In this document: piece after piece, positions 50,027 to 58,737 of the stretch
Numbering within the stretch: position 1 is the stretch's first letter
Layout of the letters: every line of letters starts with the position of its first letter
Assembly: GCA_035373625.1 (NCBI GenBank)
Contig: DAOSNS010000003.1
Location: 1 to 64,000 of the forward strand
DNA: 64,000 bases
Source of the DNA: DSWT01 sp035373625
GTDB lineage: Bacteria > Chloroflexota > Anaerolineae > B4-G1 > SLSP01
Direction: 5' to 3'
Notes under the pieces: model-generated
What the model saw: the letters and a program-made list of their open reading frames with translations, nothing else
What the model was told of the DNA's origin: nothing
The model's database searches: none
Position numbers and translations under genes: made by a program

Positions 50027-51454
50027 TTAAAGTGGAATTCTTTTCCCCAGATGTTTGCTCATCACTGCATCGAGTTGTGGGTGGACGAGGCAGTTCTTGA
50101 AGGCAAACGATTGCAGGATGCGGTCGAGTTCGGCCTCCGAAAGCCCCTTGAAGAGTTTGACGTAGGGGATTTGCAGCAGCGCGCCGATGAAAGTCGCCAT
50201 TGTCGCCTGCGTTAGATACCGCTCGATGCCGTTTACGGTGATGTCTTCATCGCCCACCGTCTCGACGATTTCGTGCGCCAGGCTGTGGACGATTTCTTTG
50301 GCCGGTGTGGTCGGTAGCCAGCTCATCCAGAAGTCACTGTTGAGCAGGCGCTTGGCTTCCAGACTGCTTTTCACCCGCTGGATGTATTCGGATTCGGGGT
50401 TGAGATACACCCAGCCCATCACGCCGACATCTTTGTAGGTCCAGGTCGTCCAGTGAACCTGGTATTGCTCGAAGACGCTGATTTGGTCGTCCAGTGCCCG
50501 CATACGGTCGGGGATTTCGGCGGCGCCGCCGTTGTAGGGACTGCCGAATTCGCCGACCCACAGGGGGACGTTGTATTTTTGCATGAACTGCGTTCCCTCG
50601 TGCGCCAGGAACGTGGCTTCCTGCCATTCGCGGTTCCATTCGGCGCTGGGGTAGGGGCCGGGGCCAAAGCCGGGCCGCGTGTAATTGTGGCTGCTGTAGA
50701 CCAGATTATCGGCAAACGGCGCATCGAATTTGGCGAAACGGCTGGAGAAGTTGTCGCCCTCCAGGATGATGATGTGATCGGGGTCCACGGCGCGGATGGC
50801 ATTGACGATGCGGCGATAGATGGCGTTGATCTTTTCCCATTGGGGTTCGCCCATGCCGGTTAGCCGTCCACGTGAATCGCCGGTCTGTGGCTCGTTCATC
50901 ACATTGTAGCCGGCGATGGTCGCATTGCCCTTGAAGCGTTCCGCCAGGCGTTCCCACAGCGCCACAAAGCGATCCTGGAAGTGTGGATGTTGCCAGAAAA
51001 GCGCGTAGCGCGAGGCGTTATCCGAGTGCCAATCGGTATTCTGGTTGCCCTGGACGGCGTGCAGGTCGAGGATGACGTAGAGGCCGTGTTGGGTGCACCA
51101 ATTGACGACCTGTTCCAGCCGCGCGAAACCGCTTTCGCGGTAGGTGAACGGCTGATCATCGCTCTCGAAATGACGATAGTTGAGCGGCAGCCGCACCACG
51201 GTCGCGCCGCGCGACTTCATGAAGGCGATGTCATCCTCGGAGAAGAAATAATCGAGTAGCCGTTCAAAGAAGAAATGTGCCTTGTCCGGCCCCAACGCTT
51301 CGGCCATTCTGGCGCGCAAGGCATGCTCTGAGCCGGGGTAGCCGTTGATGAAGTTCTCCATATTCATCCAGCCCCCCACGCATGTGCCCCGTAACCGTAC
51401 TTCCTGGCCTTTTCCATTGACGATTTTTCCGTTGTGAACTTGTAGTAAATCCAT
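50027..51454 (-). CDS. Cytoplasmic glycoside hydrolase family 5 enzyme
   Basis: A 475-residue GH5 (clan A) hydrolase. The acid/base is E188 in GYNVMNEPQ and the nucleophile E302 in PLWVGEFGSP; VRLPLNYRHFE and YVILDLHAVQG are the barrel motifs. There is no signal peptide, so it should act on imported oligosaccharides. A C-terminal about 100-residue helical extension (EIVHSLAHEIVETVGDE onwards) is outside the catalytic barrel. Likely specificity (beta-glucoside, mannoside or exo-glucanase) cannot be told. It heads the hexuronate operon. Confidence 0.88.
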   Translation of the reverse strand: MDLLQVHNGKIVNGKGQEVRLRGTCVGGWMNMENFINGYPGSEHALRARMAEALGPDKAHFFFERLLDYFFSEDDIAFMKSRGATVVRLPLNYRHFESDDQPFTYRESGFARLEQVVNWCTQHGLYVILDLHAVQGNQNTDWHSDNASRYALFWQHPHFQDRFVALWERLAERFKGNATIAGYNVMNEPQTGDSRGRLTGMGEPQWEKINAIYRRIVNAIRAVDPDHIIILEGDNFSSRFAKFDAPFADNLVYSSHNYTRPGFGPGPYPSAEWNREWQEATFLAHEGTQFMQKYNVPLWVGEFGSPYNGGAAEIPDRMRALDDQISVFEQYQVHWTTWTYKDVGVMGWVYLNPESEYIQRVKSSLEAKRLLNSDFWMSWLPTTPAKEIVHSLAHEIVETVGDEDITVNGIERYLTQATMATFIGALLQIPYVKLFKGLSEAELDRILQSFAFKNCLVHPQLDAVMSKHLGKRIPL

Positions 51455-51481
51455 AGTGCGCGTGTCCTCCTGATATTGAGT

Positions 51482-51622
51482 TGTTAGTCATTAGTCGTTA
51501 GTCATTAGTCATTAGTCATTAGTCGTTAGTCATTAGTCATTAGTCATTAGTCGTTAGTCGTTGGTCGTTAGTTGTTGGTCGTTAGTCGTTGGTCGTTAGT
51601 CGTTAGTCGTTAGTCGTTAGTC
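51482..51622. repeat. TTAGTCG/TTAGTCA heptamer array 2
   Basis: About 20 tandem 7-nt units between the DUF4129 gene and the GH5 gene. On the minus strand the last residues of the DUF4129 protein (T, N, D) and its TAA stop are encoded by repeat units. Same unit as at 32075-32232. Confidence 0.95.
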
Positions 51623-53223
51623 AATTGACTACTTGTATGCAACTTGTCGAGCGCGGCATGTACACTTTGGGCATTGACCTGCTGCCGGGTGACATCGTCC
51701 GGCGTGATCGGGTGGTTGCTGTAGCGCGCTTCTACAAAAGCCTGGGTGAGCGCACTCAGTTCGGCCTGCGCCTCTGGCAGAGTGGGATCGAGTGCGCTTT
51801 GGTACTCATAAGGCGTCTGGCTATCGTGGCGTGGGAATCCTTCCGCGCGGGCATGATCCAGCGTTTCCAGGTAATAGTATAACATTTGTTCGCGCAATGC
51901 CTCGCGTTTACGGCGGACGGCGACCGTCTCCCGATGCGTTCCCTTCCGTCGCAAGAACGAGAAATTGAGCGCGAGTGTGGGTAATTTTCGGCGTACCTGA
52001 CGCCGCAGGTTGCGCCACCACAAGCGCAATGCGCGCCACCAACTCCGCGCGGTCTGGATGATCTTGAAGTTTGTGAAGGCGTGCCCAAGCTCCGGGCGAT
52101 CTTTGAAGTAACTGTAGACGACATAGCCGATAGCACCGAGGGCAACCACCCAGAAGACAATCGAACGCAGGATGGGTAGCCACAGCAGGGGCGTGCGGGA
52201 CGACGGCTCAATGTCCGGCGGCAATGGGCTGGCTTCCGGCAGAGAGGGCAATGCTACCGTGGAATCGGATTTGAACAGCAGGGACATCAGCAGGTTGAAC
52301 AGCGTCGCAACCCCTGCATAAATCATCATCGCCAGATAGCCGATTGCTGTGACGATGTAGCCGACAATGTCGAACAGTCCCAGGGTGTAGCGGTTGGGGA
52401 GCACGAAGGCGATGAGCAGGGCAATGAATAGAGAGATCAGGCAGTATTTCAGCCACGCTTTTTGCAAAAGCTGACTGATGCGGTAGTGCTGTTGTTCCCA
52501 CAGACGGCTCTTCCAAACGCGCCGCACCTGCCCCAACATAGCCATTCCTAAAATGAAATACACCAACACGTTCAGGGCCAATCCAGAGATGGCCGGGCGG
52601 TCAGGATGCAACATCGCTGTGATTTCGATGCGTGCCATACCGCTGATGAGGAGCAGGAGCATCCCACCCCACAGGAAGCGCCGGTTGAGGCGCTCCATCG
52701 GGCCGGTTTCGCCACGATAAATCTCAGGATCGGCGACGGCTTCCAGGTCGCGGGCTGTGTGCGCCGCCGAAAACCACGCCGCGCAGGCGAGTGCGAAAGC
52801 GACCAGGGTTTCCAGATCGAAAAAACTGAACGGGTTTGTGGGCCAGTGGCGGATATCGTCCCAGATTTCCGGCAGCGTATTGTCCAGGTAGGTGGCGATT
52901 TTGAGCAGCAAGAAGATCATCGCCAGTTCTAGCCGCCGGATGCGTTGCCGATCTGCGGCGCTGCCGTACCGTTCGGAAGTGATGCGGTATGTGGCGTGCC
53001 CCACGAACGCTGCCAGAATCGGGATGATCAAGAAATAGGTCCCATTCCAGGTTGGCGCAATCCGGCGCAGCAGTTCGGTGACGGCGAACGCGATGCATCC
53101 TACCATCAAGCCGACAATCAACGCCGGCAGCCTGTTATGTCTGTACGGATTGGAAACCGGCGCGGTACCCTGGGTTTCGATGTAGGCGTCAGCTTCGTGG
53201 ATTTGAGGGACGGGCTGGTTCAC
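51610..53223 (-). CDS. Multi-pass membrane protein with C-terminal DUF4129
   Basis: A 537-residue membrane protein with about nine to ten hydrophobic segments and a cytosolic C-terminal DUF4129 domain (VRRKREALREQMLYYYLETL, GFPRHDSQTPYEYQSALD, ALTQAFVEARYSNHPIT). DUF4129 proteins accompany MoxR ATPases and DUF58 proteins, a set thought to act in metal-insertion or surface-protein maturation. GTG 53223 overlaps the upstream TGA and has GGAGG before it; ATG-like 53253 would lie inside the DUF58 gene. Confidence 0.88.
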   Translation of the reverse strand: MNQPVPQIHEADAYIETQGTAPVSNPYRHNRLPALIVGLMVGCIAFAVTELLRRIAPTWNGTYFLIIPILAAFVGHATYRITSERYGSAADRQRIRRLELAMIFLLLKIATYLDNTLPEIWDDIRHWPTNPFSFFDLETLVAFALACAAWFSAAHTARDLEAVADPEIYRGETGPMERLNRRFLWGGMLLLLISGMARIEITAMLHPDRPAISGLALNVLVYFILGMAMLGQVRRVWKSRLWEQQHYRISQLLQKAWLKYCLISLFIALLIAFVLPNRYTLGLFDIVGYIVTAIGYLAMMIYAGVATLFNLLMSLLFKSDSTVALPSLPEASPLPPDIEPSSRTPLLWLPILRSIVFWVVALGAIGYVVYSYFKDRPELGHAFTNFKIIQTARSWWRALRLWWRNLRRQVRRKLPTLALNFSFLRRKGTHRETVAVRRKREALREQMLYYYLETLDHARAEGFPRHDSQTPYEYQSALDPTLPEAQAELSALTQAFVEARYSNHPITPDDVTRQQVNAQSVHAALDKLHTSSQLTND

Positions 53224-54407
53224 AGGAGTACCTCCAGTTCGGTCTCGCGCCACACGCGATAGATGGGCAACTTGTCCGTGGCGATCTGACGCAGATGGTC
53301 ATCCGGGGCCGGCGGCATGATGAGAATGAGCGCGAGGGCAAACCCTGCACTGCGCAAATAGGCCAACGTCTCATAGAGCGTCGCGCTTTCACTGCCGCTA
53401 ATGACGATGATGGTTGTGCCCCACGAGAGGCGCGCACTTTCATGGCGCAGGAATTCGGGGAACGGCAGCGCCGGCGTCGGGGTCGTCTGCGCGCGCGCCA
53501 ACACTTCGAGGATGTTCATCAGATGCGCGCGTTCGCGGCGTGGCGGCAAACTGAAGGTCTGGCTGTCGTTTTCGAGCGGATCCACAGCCTGGGTTGCCAA
53601 TCCCACGGCCAGCCTCTCGTGGATGATGATATGGTTTGCCAGCGATGCCGCGGTGACGATCGCCAGTTCGCTGGCGTCGTAGAAACGCCGTCCGGCGTAA
53701 CTTTCCTGTGCGAAATCCAGACAAATCAGTGTTTCGCGGGCAATGGCCGGCTGATAACGCTTGACGAGCAATTCTCCGGCCCTGGCCGTAGCTGTCCAGT
53801 GGATGCGGCGCGGCGAGTCCCCTCTTTGGTACGCGCGCACGCCCATAATGCGTGTGGGGTCCTCGAACAGGGGAGAACGGGCGGGCAAGACTGCCAGCGG
53901 CGAGTGTGTCGGCAGGCCGAGTTTCTCCAGCGGCAGCACGCGCGGGTAGATGATGATGTATTCGGGCTTTTGTTTCCAGGTGAGTGGTGGTATGACACCG
54001 AGGACATCCCCGGTTTGCATAAATAACGGACCGATGGTGTAGTACCCGCGCCGGTGACCGGTGAGAGTATAGTTGAAACGTTGCGTCTGCCGCGCGCCTA
54101 AGGTGATCACCTCGCGGTGGAAAGGCGGCGAGATCAGTTCCACCGGCAGCGAATCCTGGACTTCGATCCAGGGGATGGGCAGGCGTCCGCTGTTGCTCAC
54201 GATTAACTCGACAGGGATGTTTTCGTCGGGAAAAGCGCGGTTGACCAGACGCCGCTGGACGGTAAGATTGCGCGAGGTTGTGTGCGTCCACACTCGCGCC
54301 AACAAATATACCGCTGCCAGCAGATAGACGATGTTGAAATAGAAGTCAATCCGCAGGAAAATGGCCAGCAGGAACAGTATCAGGACAATCCCAATCAGAT
54401 TTTGCAT
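53220..54407 (-). CDS. DUF58 domain protein
   Basis: A 395-residue protein with two N-terminal membrane helices (about 4-20 and 26-42), a beta-sandwich part (about 45-150) and a vWA-like DUF58 domain with the hallmark VRAYQRGDSPRRIHWTATAR then AGELLVKRY (about residues 190-220) and a MIDAS-like LICLDFAQES. It is the usual partner of MoxR ATPases, possibly an adaptor whose vWA fold binds Mg. It overlaps the DUF4129 start. Confidence 0.93.
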   Translation of the reverse strand: MQNLIGIVLILFLLAIFLRIDFYFNIVYLLAAVYLLARVWTHTTSRNLTVQRRLVNRAFPDENIPVELIVSNSGRLPIPWIEVQDSLPVELISPPFHREVITLGARQTQRFNYTLTGHRRGYYTIGPLFMQTGDVLGVIPPLTWKQKPEYIIIYPRVLPLEKLGLPTHSPLAVLPARSPLFEDPTRIMGVRAYQRGDSPRRIHWTATARAGELLVKRYQPAIARETLICLDFAQESYAGRRFYDASELAIVTAASLANHIIIHERLAVGLATQAVDPLENDSQTFSLPPRRERAHLMNILEVLARAQTTPTPALPFPEFLRHESARLSWGTTIIVISGSESATLYETLAYLRSAGFALALILIMPPAPDDHLRQIATDKLPIYRVWRETELEVLL

Positions 54408-54417
54408 TGTTTGTCAA

Positions 54418-54446
54418 CGGATTAAGCGGATTTTGACGGATTTTTC
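54418..54446. repeat. CGGATT short tandem repeat upstream of the DUF58 gene
   Basis: CGGATTAAG, CGGATTTTGA, CGGATTTTT: three units of 9-10 nt in the 114-bp gap between moxR and the DUF58 gene. Relative of the AGCAGATT tract at 17385. Confidence 0.6.
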
Positions 54447-54521
54447 ACCGGCTGACTTGCTTTTACCGCTGTTGTTCGCCGAGAATGTGAAGAATAACTC
54501 GGGTTCTCTGCGGGGCCATGA

Positions 54522-55469
54522 TTACGCGCTTTCCTCCAGGGAGAGTGTGACCCGTTCCAGGATTTCCGCCAGGATGCTGTTAGCGGTGCGCCCGCGCAAC
54601 TGACTCTCCGGCTTGATGAGCAGGCGGTGCGCCAGCGTGACAGGTGTGAGCCGTTTGACATCGTCAGGGATAGCGTAGTCGCGTCCTCGCAAGGCTGCCA
54701 GTGCCTGCGCAGTTTTGTAAAGTGCCAGCGACCCGCGCGGGCTGGCGCCCAACGCCACGTCCGGGTGGGTACGTGTGGCCTTCACAATGGCGAGGATATA
54801 CTTCTCCAGCGTCGTGTCCACGTGGACTTCGGTGACGGCATCGCGCAACGTGAGCAGTTCCGCGCCGTCCACTACCTGTCCCAGCGTTTCGATGGGATGT
54901 TGCTTGCGCTGATTGCGTAAGATGGCGATTTCGTCGGCTTCTGCCGGGTAACCAAGCGTCATCCGCATAAGAAAGCGGTCGAGTTGTGCTTCCGGCAGGG
55001 GGAACGTCCCTTCGTATTCGATGGGGTTTTGCGTCGCCAAGACCAGGAACGGTGTGGGGAGCTTGCGCGTCACGCCACTTGTTGTTACCTGTCCCTCCTG
55101 CATAGCTTCGAGCAGGGCGGCCTGCGTGCGCGGCGTCGCGCGGTTGATCTCGTCGGCCAGCAGGATGTTGACGAAGACCGGGCCGGGCTGGAAGTCAAAA
55201 GCCCCCGTTTTCTGGTTGAAGACCTCAACGCCGGTGATGTCGTTGGGGAGCAGATCGGGAGTGCATTGCAGGCGTTTGAACTCCAGCCCCATGCTGGCAG
55301 CAACCGCCCGGGCAAGCATTGTTTTGCCGGTGCCGGGGACATCTTCGAGCAGCACGTGTCCCTGGCACAACAGCGCGACCATCAACAACTCGATGGTTTC
55401 GCGTTTGCCGATGATTACAGTCTCGATGTTCTGGATGATGCGGTCGGTAAATGCAGTGATATGATTCAT
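54522..55469 (-). CDS. MoxR-family AAA+ ATPase
   Basis: A 315-residue AAA+ chaperone-like ATPase. Walker A VLLEDVPGTGKTMLARAVA (about residues 35-53), Walker B NILLADEINRATPRTQAALL, sensor LVLATQNPIEYEGTFPLPEA with DRF, and arginine finger region SPRGSLALYKTAQALA. Together with DUF58 and DUF4129 it forms the common MoxR operon. ATG 55469 with GAGGGATTC upstream; the frame to 55676 runs into UPF0182 coding sequence. Confidence 0.95.
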   Translation of the reverse strand: MNHITAFTDRIIQNIETVIIGKRETIELLMVALLCQGHVLLEDVPGTGKTMLARAVAASMGLEFKRLQCTPDLLPNDITGVEVFNQKTGAFDFQPGPVFVNILLADEINRATPRTQAALLEAMQEGQVTTSGVTRKLPTPFLVLATQNPIEYEGTFPLPEAQLDRFLMRMTLGYPAEADEIAILRNQRKQHPIETLGQVVDGAELLTLRDAVTEVHVDTTLEKYILAIVKATRTHPDVALGASPRGSLALYKTAQALAALRGRDYAIPDDVKRLTPVTLAHRLLIKPESQLRGRTANSILAEILERVTLSLEESA

Positions 55470-55482
55470 TGAATCCCTCGTT

Positions 55483-58215
55483 TTACTCCTTTTGCTCTGT
55501 CTCTCCCACCATTGCTCGCAGGGCCTCTTCCAGCGCGGCTTGCTCACGCCCATAGCACGTCCAGTCACCGACGGCAAGGCAGGCTTGCGCGGCTTGATAG
55601 TGTTCCCAGGCTTGCGCCGCGAGCGTTTCCAGGTCGCCCGATGGCGTGGTAGGCGTGGATGGAGCAGCCATGCCACCGTTGAGCACCTGCATCAAGGATT
55701 CCTCAAGCGTTGGCGTCATAGCGACACGGTCGCCATAAGCGACAATAATGCGTTTAAGCTCCGGCAACTGCCCGGATTCGGCTTCCAGATAGAGCGGTTC
55801 GACGTATAGGAATGTGTCTTTGACCGGGATGACCAGCAGGTTGCCGCGCAATACCCGCGAGCCGCGTTGATTCCACAATGAAAGCTGTTGCGAGATGATC
55901 GGATCCTGGTCAACGCGCGCCTCGATTTGCAGTGGGCCGTAGATCAGCCGCTCTTTGGAGAGCTTGACGATGCCTAACTCACCGTAATCATCGCCGTCAC
56001 TGTCGGCATATAGCCAGGCGACCATGTTTTGTTTCTGTTTGGGCACGTAGGGACGGATCAACACGAATTCTGTCTTGTCTGAACCGGGGACGCGCATGAT
56101 GACGTAGTAGGGTTCCATCGCCTGCTGGGTGGTTTCCACCAGCTCTTGTGGAATATCCCATAGGTCTTCGCGGTTGTAGAACACCTGAGGATCGCGCATG
56201 TGGTACGTGGCGTAGAGCCGCGATTGATACAGGAAAAGGGTCTCAGGATAACGCCAGTGTTCACGCAACGCCTGCGGCATGGCTTCGCCGGGTTGGAAGA
56301 GATCGGGGAAGATACGCGCGTAGGTGGCCGCAATGGGATCGTGGGGGTCAATCAGGTAGAAGGTGGTCACGCCGGTATAGGCGTCAATGGCGACCTTGAT
56401 GCTGTTGCGCATGTAGTTGATGCCGCCCACCGGCTCGGAATACGGGAAATGATCGGTCCAGGTGTAGGCGTCGAGCAGCCAGACAGTCCCTGTGACGCCG
56501 TTGGCAGTCCTGACGATGACGGGGTAGGGGTCTTCGTCGAACCATAACATTGGCGCGATGGTTTGGGCGCGCTCCAGGATATCACGGTGGAAGAGGATAC
56601 GGCTGTTGCGGTTCAGCGCCGGCGAAAGGAGCAACTGTGTGCTGCCGAAGCGCGTCGCCAGCAGCGCGCGGCGCAGGAAGCTGCCCAACGCCACGCCGTC
56701 AGGGCCGGTGTAGCGCGTATAGACGTTGTTATCGCCCTGTGGATAGTCGAACTCGTCTTCTTTCGCGTTGACGACCACATAGTTTTTGGTCAGCTCACCG
56801 AAATAAATCTGCGGGCGTTCGATGTGCAATTCCGGCGCTTCGCTGACCGGCGGAATGTCGCGCACGACCAGATCAGGCAACCCGTCGCGGGTCACTTCGT
56901 TGGTGTAGTTCATCGCCACCCCGTAACCGTGGGTGAAGATCAGATGCTGGTTGATCCAGGTTTTGGCCTGATCTGCCAGCTCGTCCACGTTGAGTTCCCG
57001 CGCCGCGAGCATGACCTGACGCGGCTGCCCGTTGATGATGTAACGATCAACATCTATGTCGTTGAAAGAATAGTAGAGCCGGATCTCCTGAAGTTGGCCG
57101 TAGGTGCGCAATAACGGCCGGTAGTCCCATAACCGGATGTTGCTGATAATGTCGCGGTTGGTTTCGAGGTCTTGCTCCGTGAAAGTGCCGGTTGCCGGAT
57201 AATTTTGCTCTTTGATGTTGTCCAGTCCGTAAGCGTAGCGTGTGTAGCGGATGTTATATTCGATGTAAGGTTTTTCGAGCATAAATTCGTTCGGCTCAAC
57301 GGTAAACTGCTGGATGGCAGCCGGATAGCCCGGCCCCAGCGCCGAGACCGCCAGCCAGAAAACGCCGATGAAGAGCAACAGCTTCCACTTGCGGATGAAA
57401 GCGTTGAGCACCAGGACTACCGCTGCCGCAAAGAACAGCACCGCCTGGATCACATACAGGGGCATGCGCGCGTTGATGTCGGTGTAACCCGCGCCGAAAA
57501 CCACGCCGGTTGCAGATTTCAGCAGCCCGTAGCGGTTGAGCAGCCATCCCAACCCGATAAGCACCATCCACAACGCGCCCAGGGCGGACATGTGGAGCGT
57601 CGCGGCGCGGGATTTGATCTGCCCGAAAATGGCATAGCGGGCGAGGACGCCGATAAACGTGAGGGCTACCAGCACTTTGGCACGGATCAGCAGCGCTTCC
57701 CACCACGGCAGCGTGAAAATGTAGAAGCCGACATCCCGGTGGAAAATCGGGTCGGCGATGTTGAAGGGGACGCCGTTGGTGGCTAACAGATACGCGCGCC
57801 ACACGCCGCCGAAGGTCAGCCCTATGACGATGGCAACAAAAATCGCCGCAATGGTGAAGAACAGGCGCAGCGGGCGCGTGGAGTAGGTGGTCGGTGGGGC
57901 CGGGTTTGGCGTGCGCGTGCGCCCGTTGAACGCGGTTTTCACCGTGAAATACTCTTTCGGCGCGATCCAGTGGGGCACGAAACTCCAGTTCAGCAGCAAG
58001 AACAACAGCGCCACCAGCATGGCACTGAGGATCAGCGCCAGTGATGTGAACAGGCGTGTGGTGAAGACACTTGTATAATCCAGGCTCTTGAACCACAGAA
58101 AATCCGTATAGAATGTGGCAAATGTCGAAGAAGTGATACACAACACGATAAGAAGCATCAGCCCTATGCTGATCCAAAGTTGTATCTTACGCGCACGCTG
58201 CGGTGTTTTGGTCAT
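55483..58215 (-). CDS. UPF0182 family membrane protein
   Basis: A 910-residue member of the UPF0182 family: seven or so N-terminal membrane helices (first about 300 residues, starting IQLWISIGLMLLIVLCIT) followed by a large outer domain (YIEYNIRYTRYAYGLDNI, LIFTHGYGVAMNYTNEVT, TRFGSTQLLLSPALNRNSR). The C-terminal about 60 residues are a helix-rich tail. Function unknown. A probable promoter TTGTTG/TATACT (complement of 58266-58271 and 58244-58249, 16-base spacer) lies upstream, and moxR follows 13 bases after the stop. Confidence 0.92.
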   Translation of the reverse strand: MTKTPQRARKIQLWISIGLMLLIVLCITSSTFATFYTDFLWFKSLDYTSVFTTRLFTSLALILSAMLVALLFLLLNWSFVPHWIAPKEYFTVKTAFNGRTRTPNPAPPTTYSTRPLRLFFTIAAIFVAIVIGLTFGGVWRAYLLATNGVPFNIADPIFHRDVGFYIFTLPWWEALLIRAKVLVALTFIGVLARYAIFGQIKSRAATLHMSALGALWMVLIGLGWLLNRYGLLKSATGVVFGAGYTDINARMPLYVIQAVLFFAAAVVLVLNAFIRKWKLLLFIGVFWLAVSALGPGYPAAIQQFTVEPNEFMLEKPYIEYNIRYTRYAYGLDNIKEQNYPATGTFTEQDLETNRDIISNIRLWDYRPLLRTYGQLQEIRLYYSFNDIDVDRYIINGQPRQVMLAARELNVDELADQAKTWINQHLIFTHGYGVAMNYTNEVTRDGLPDLVVRDIPPVSEAPELHIERPQIYFGELTKNYVVVNAKEDEFDYPQGDNNVYTRYTGPDGVALGSFLRRALLATRFGSTQLLLSPALNRNSRILFHRDILERAQTIAPMLWFDEDPYPVIVRTANGVTGTVWLLDAYTWTDHFPYSEPVGGINYMRNSIKVAIDAYTGVTTFYLIDPHDPIAATYARIFPDLFQPGEAMPQALREHWRYPETLFLYQSRLYATYHMRDPQVFYNREDLWDIPQELVETTQQAMEPYYVIMRVPGSDKTEFVLIRPYVPKQKQNMVAWLYADSDGDDYGELGIVKLSKERLIYGPLQIEARVDQDPIISQQLSLWNQRGSRVLRGNLLVIPVKDTFLYVEPLYLEAESGQLPELKRIIVAYGDRVAMTPTLEESLMQVLNGGMAAPSTPTTPSGDLETLAAQAWEHYQAAQACLAVGDWTCYGREQAALEEALRAMVGETEQKE

Positions 58216-58290
58216 TGAGTGTTCTCCTGAACCGTTTCGCTACAGTATAGTCCTAAATTCTCAATCAACAAATTAGAGGTAATTGCCAGT

Positions 58291-58318
58291 TTGTAAGTTT
58301 TCTTAACTGTGGTATGAT
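58291..58318 (+). promoter_or_regulatory. Extended -10 promoter of the ABC exporter leader
   Basis: TTGTAA (58291-58296), 16-base spacer, and TGG-TATGAT with extended -10 TG (TATGAT 58313-58318). Predicted start near 58325, leaving a leader of about 410 bases before the ABC gene. Confidence 0.65.
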
Positions 58319-58405
58319 GAACATGCTATGCAAAGCCCGTCCTGTGGACGGGGCGGTTTGTCCAGGTGTACATTCATTCAGGTTCGCGTTTATGGAGGTA
58401 TGGCA

Positions 58406-58501
58406 ATGGCTAACTTGCTCTATAATTTTGTGGCTCCAGTGGAGGTTATCCTCATGACCCGTGTCGCTTCCGTGACAGCAGGCCCTCAGCCGCCGGGATG
58501 A
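58406..58501 (+). CDS. 31-aa leader peptide ending in PPG, upstream of the ABC exporter
   Basis: ATG 58406, seven bases after GGAGG, opens a 31-codon frame: MANLLYNFVAPVEVILMTRV then ASVTAGPQPPG and TGA. Pro-Pro-Gly is one of the strongest ribosome-pausing motifs (relieved by EF-P), and it falls on the last sense codons. The ORF is the only translatable frame with a good binding site in the leader, and a structured region with terminator-like end follows. This is what a translation-sensing leader peptide would look like; the function is inferred. Confidence 0.6.
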   Translation: MANLLYNFVAPVEVILMTRVASVTAGPQPPG

Positions 58502-58610
58502 TGCTTTGACCGTCATTTCTTACAGATAGACATCCACGTGATGCGCCCTGTGCCCGGTTCCGTTGCGTGCGGAATGGGCGGGCAAAATCGCGGTCAATAC
58601 GGATTCTCCG

Positions 58611-58687
58611 GCGAGCGGGCCTCAACGAAGTTGAGGAGGGTTACTTCTATGTAACCCGCAATGTGCAAAAAGCACCCGCTCGCTTTT
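58611..58687 (+). terminator. Terminator-like branched structure before the ABC genes
   Basis: Outer stem 58611-58619 with 58675-58683 followed by TTTT (58684-58687). The T-run is short, so this may be a conditional terminator or just a stable regulatory fold. CGCCGGG at 58491-58497, covering the PPG codons, can pair with TCCGGCG at 58607-58613 and so compete with the 5' edge of this stem. Confidence 0.45.
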
Positions 58688-58737
58688 CGCGTCTCTAGTA
58701 TAAAAATTCAGGGTTATCAAAAATTCAGGTGGTTGAA

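Larger units (their letters stand above)
58325..58737 (+). ncRNA. Long structured leader RNA of the ABC exporter operon
   Basis: The 5' leader has several strong hairpins: 58336-58342 with 58346-58352 (7 bp, CCCGTCC/GGACGGG); 58552-58562 with 58570-58579 (GCCC..TTCCG/CGGAA.GGGC); and a terminal multi-branch structure 58611-58683. The last has an outer 9-bp stem GCGAGCGGG/CCCGCTCGC enclosing three hairpins (58620-58626 with 58630-58636; 58638-58644 with 58651-58657; 58663-58666 with 58672-58675) and is followed by TTTT. It encloses a short leader ORF. I match it to no known riboswitch class by eye. Confidence 0.6.

Noticed and set aside
58325..58687. Known riboswitch, 6S RNA, tmRNA, SRP RNA or RNase P RNA
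   Set aside because: None of the conserved cores of these RNAs is visible; left as an unassigned structured leader.
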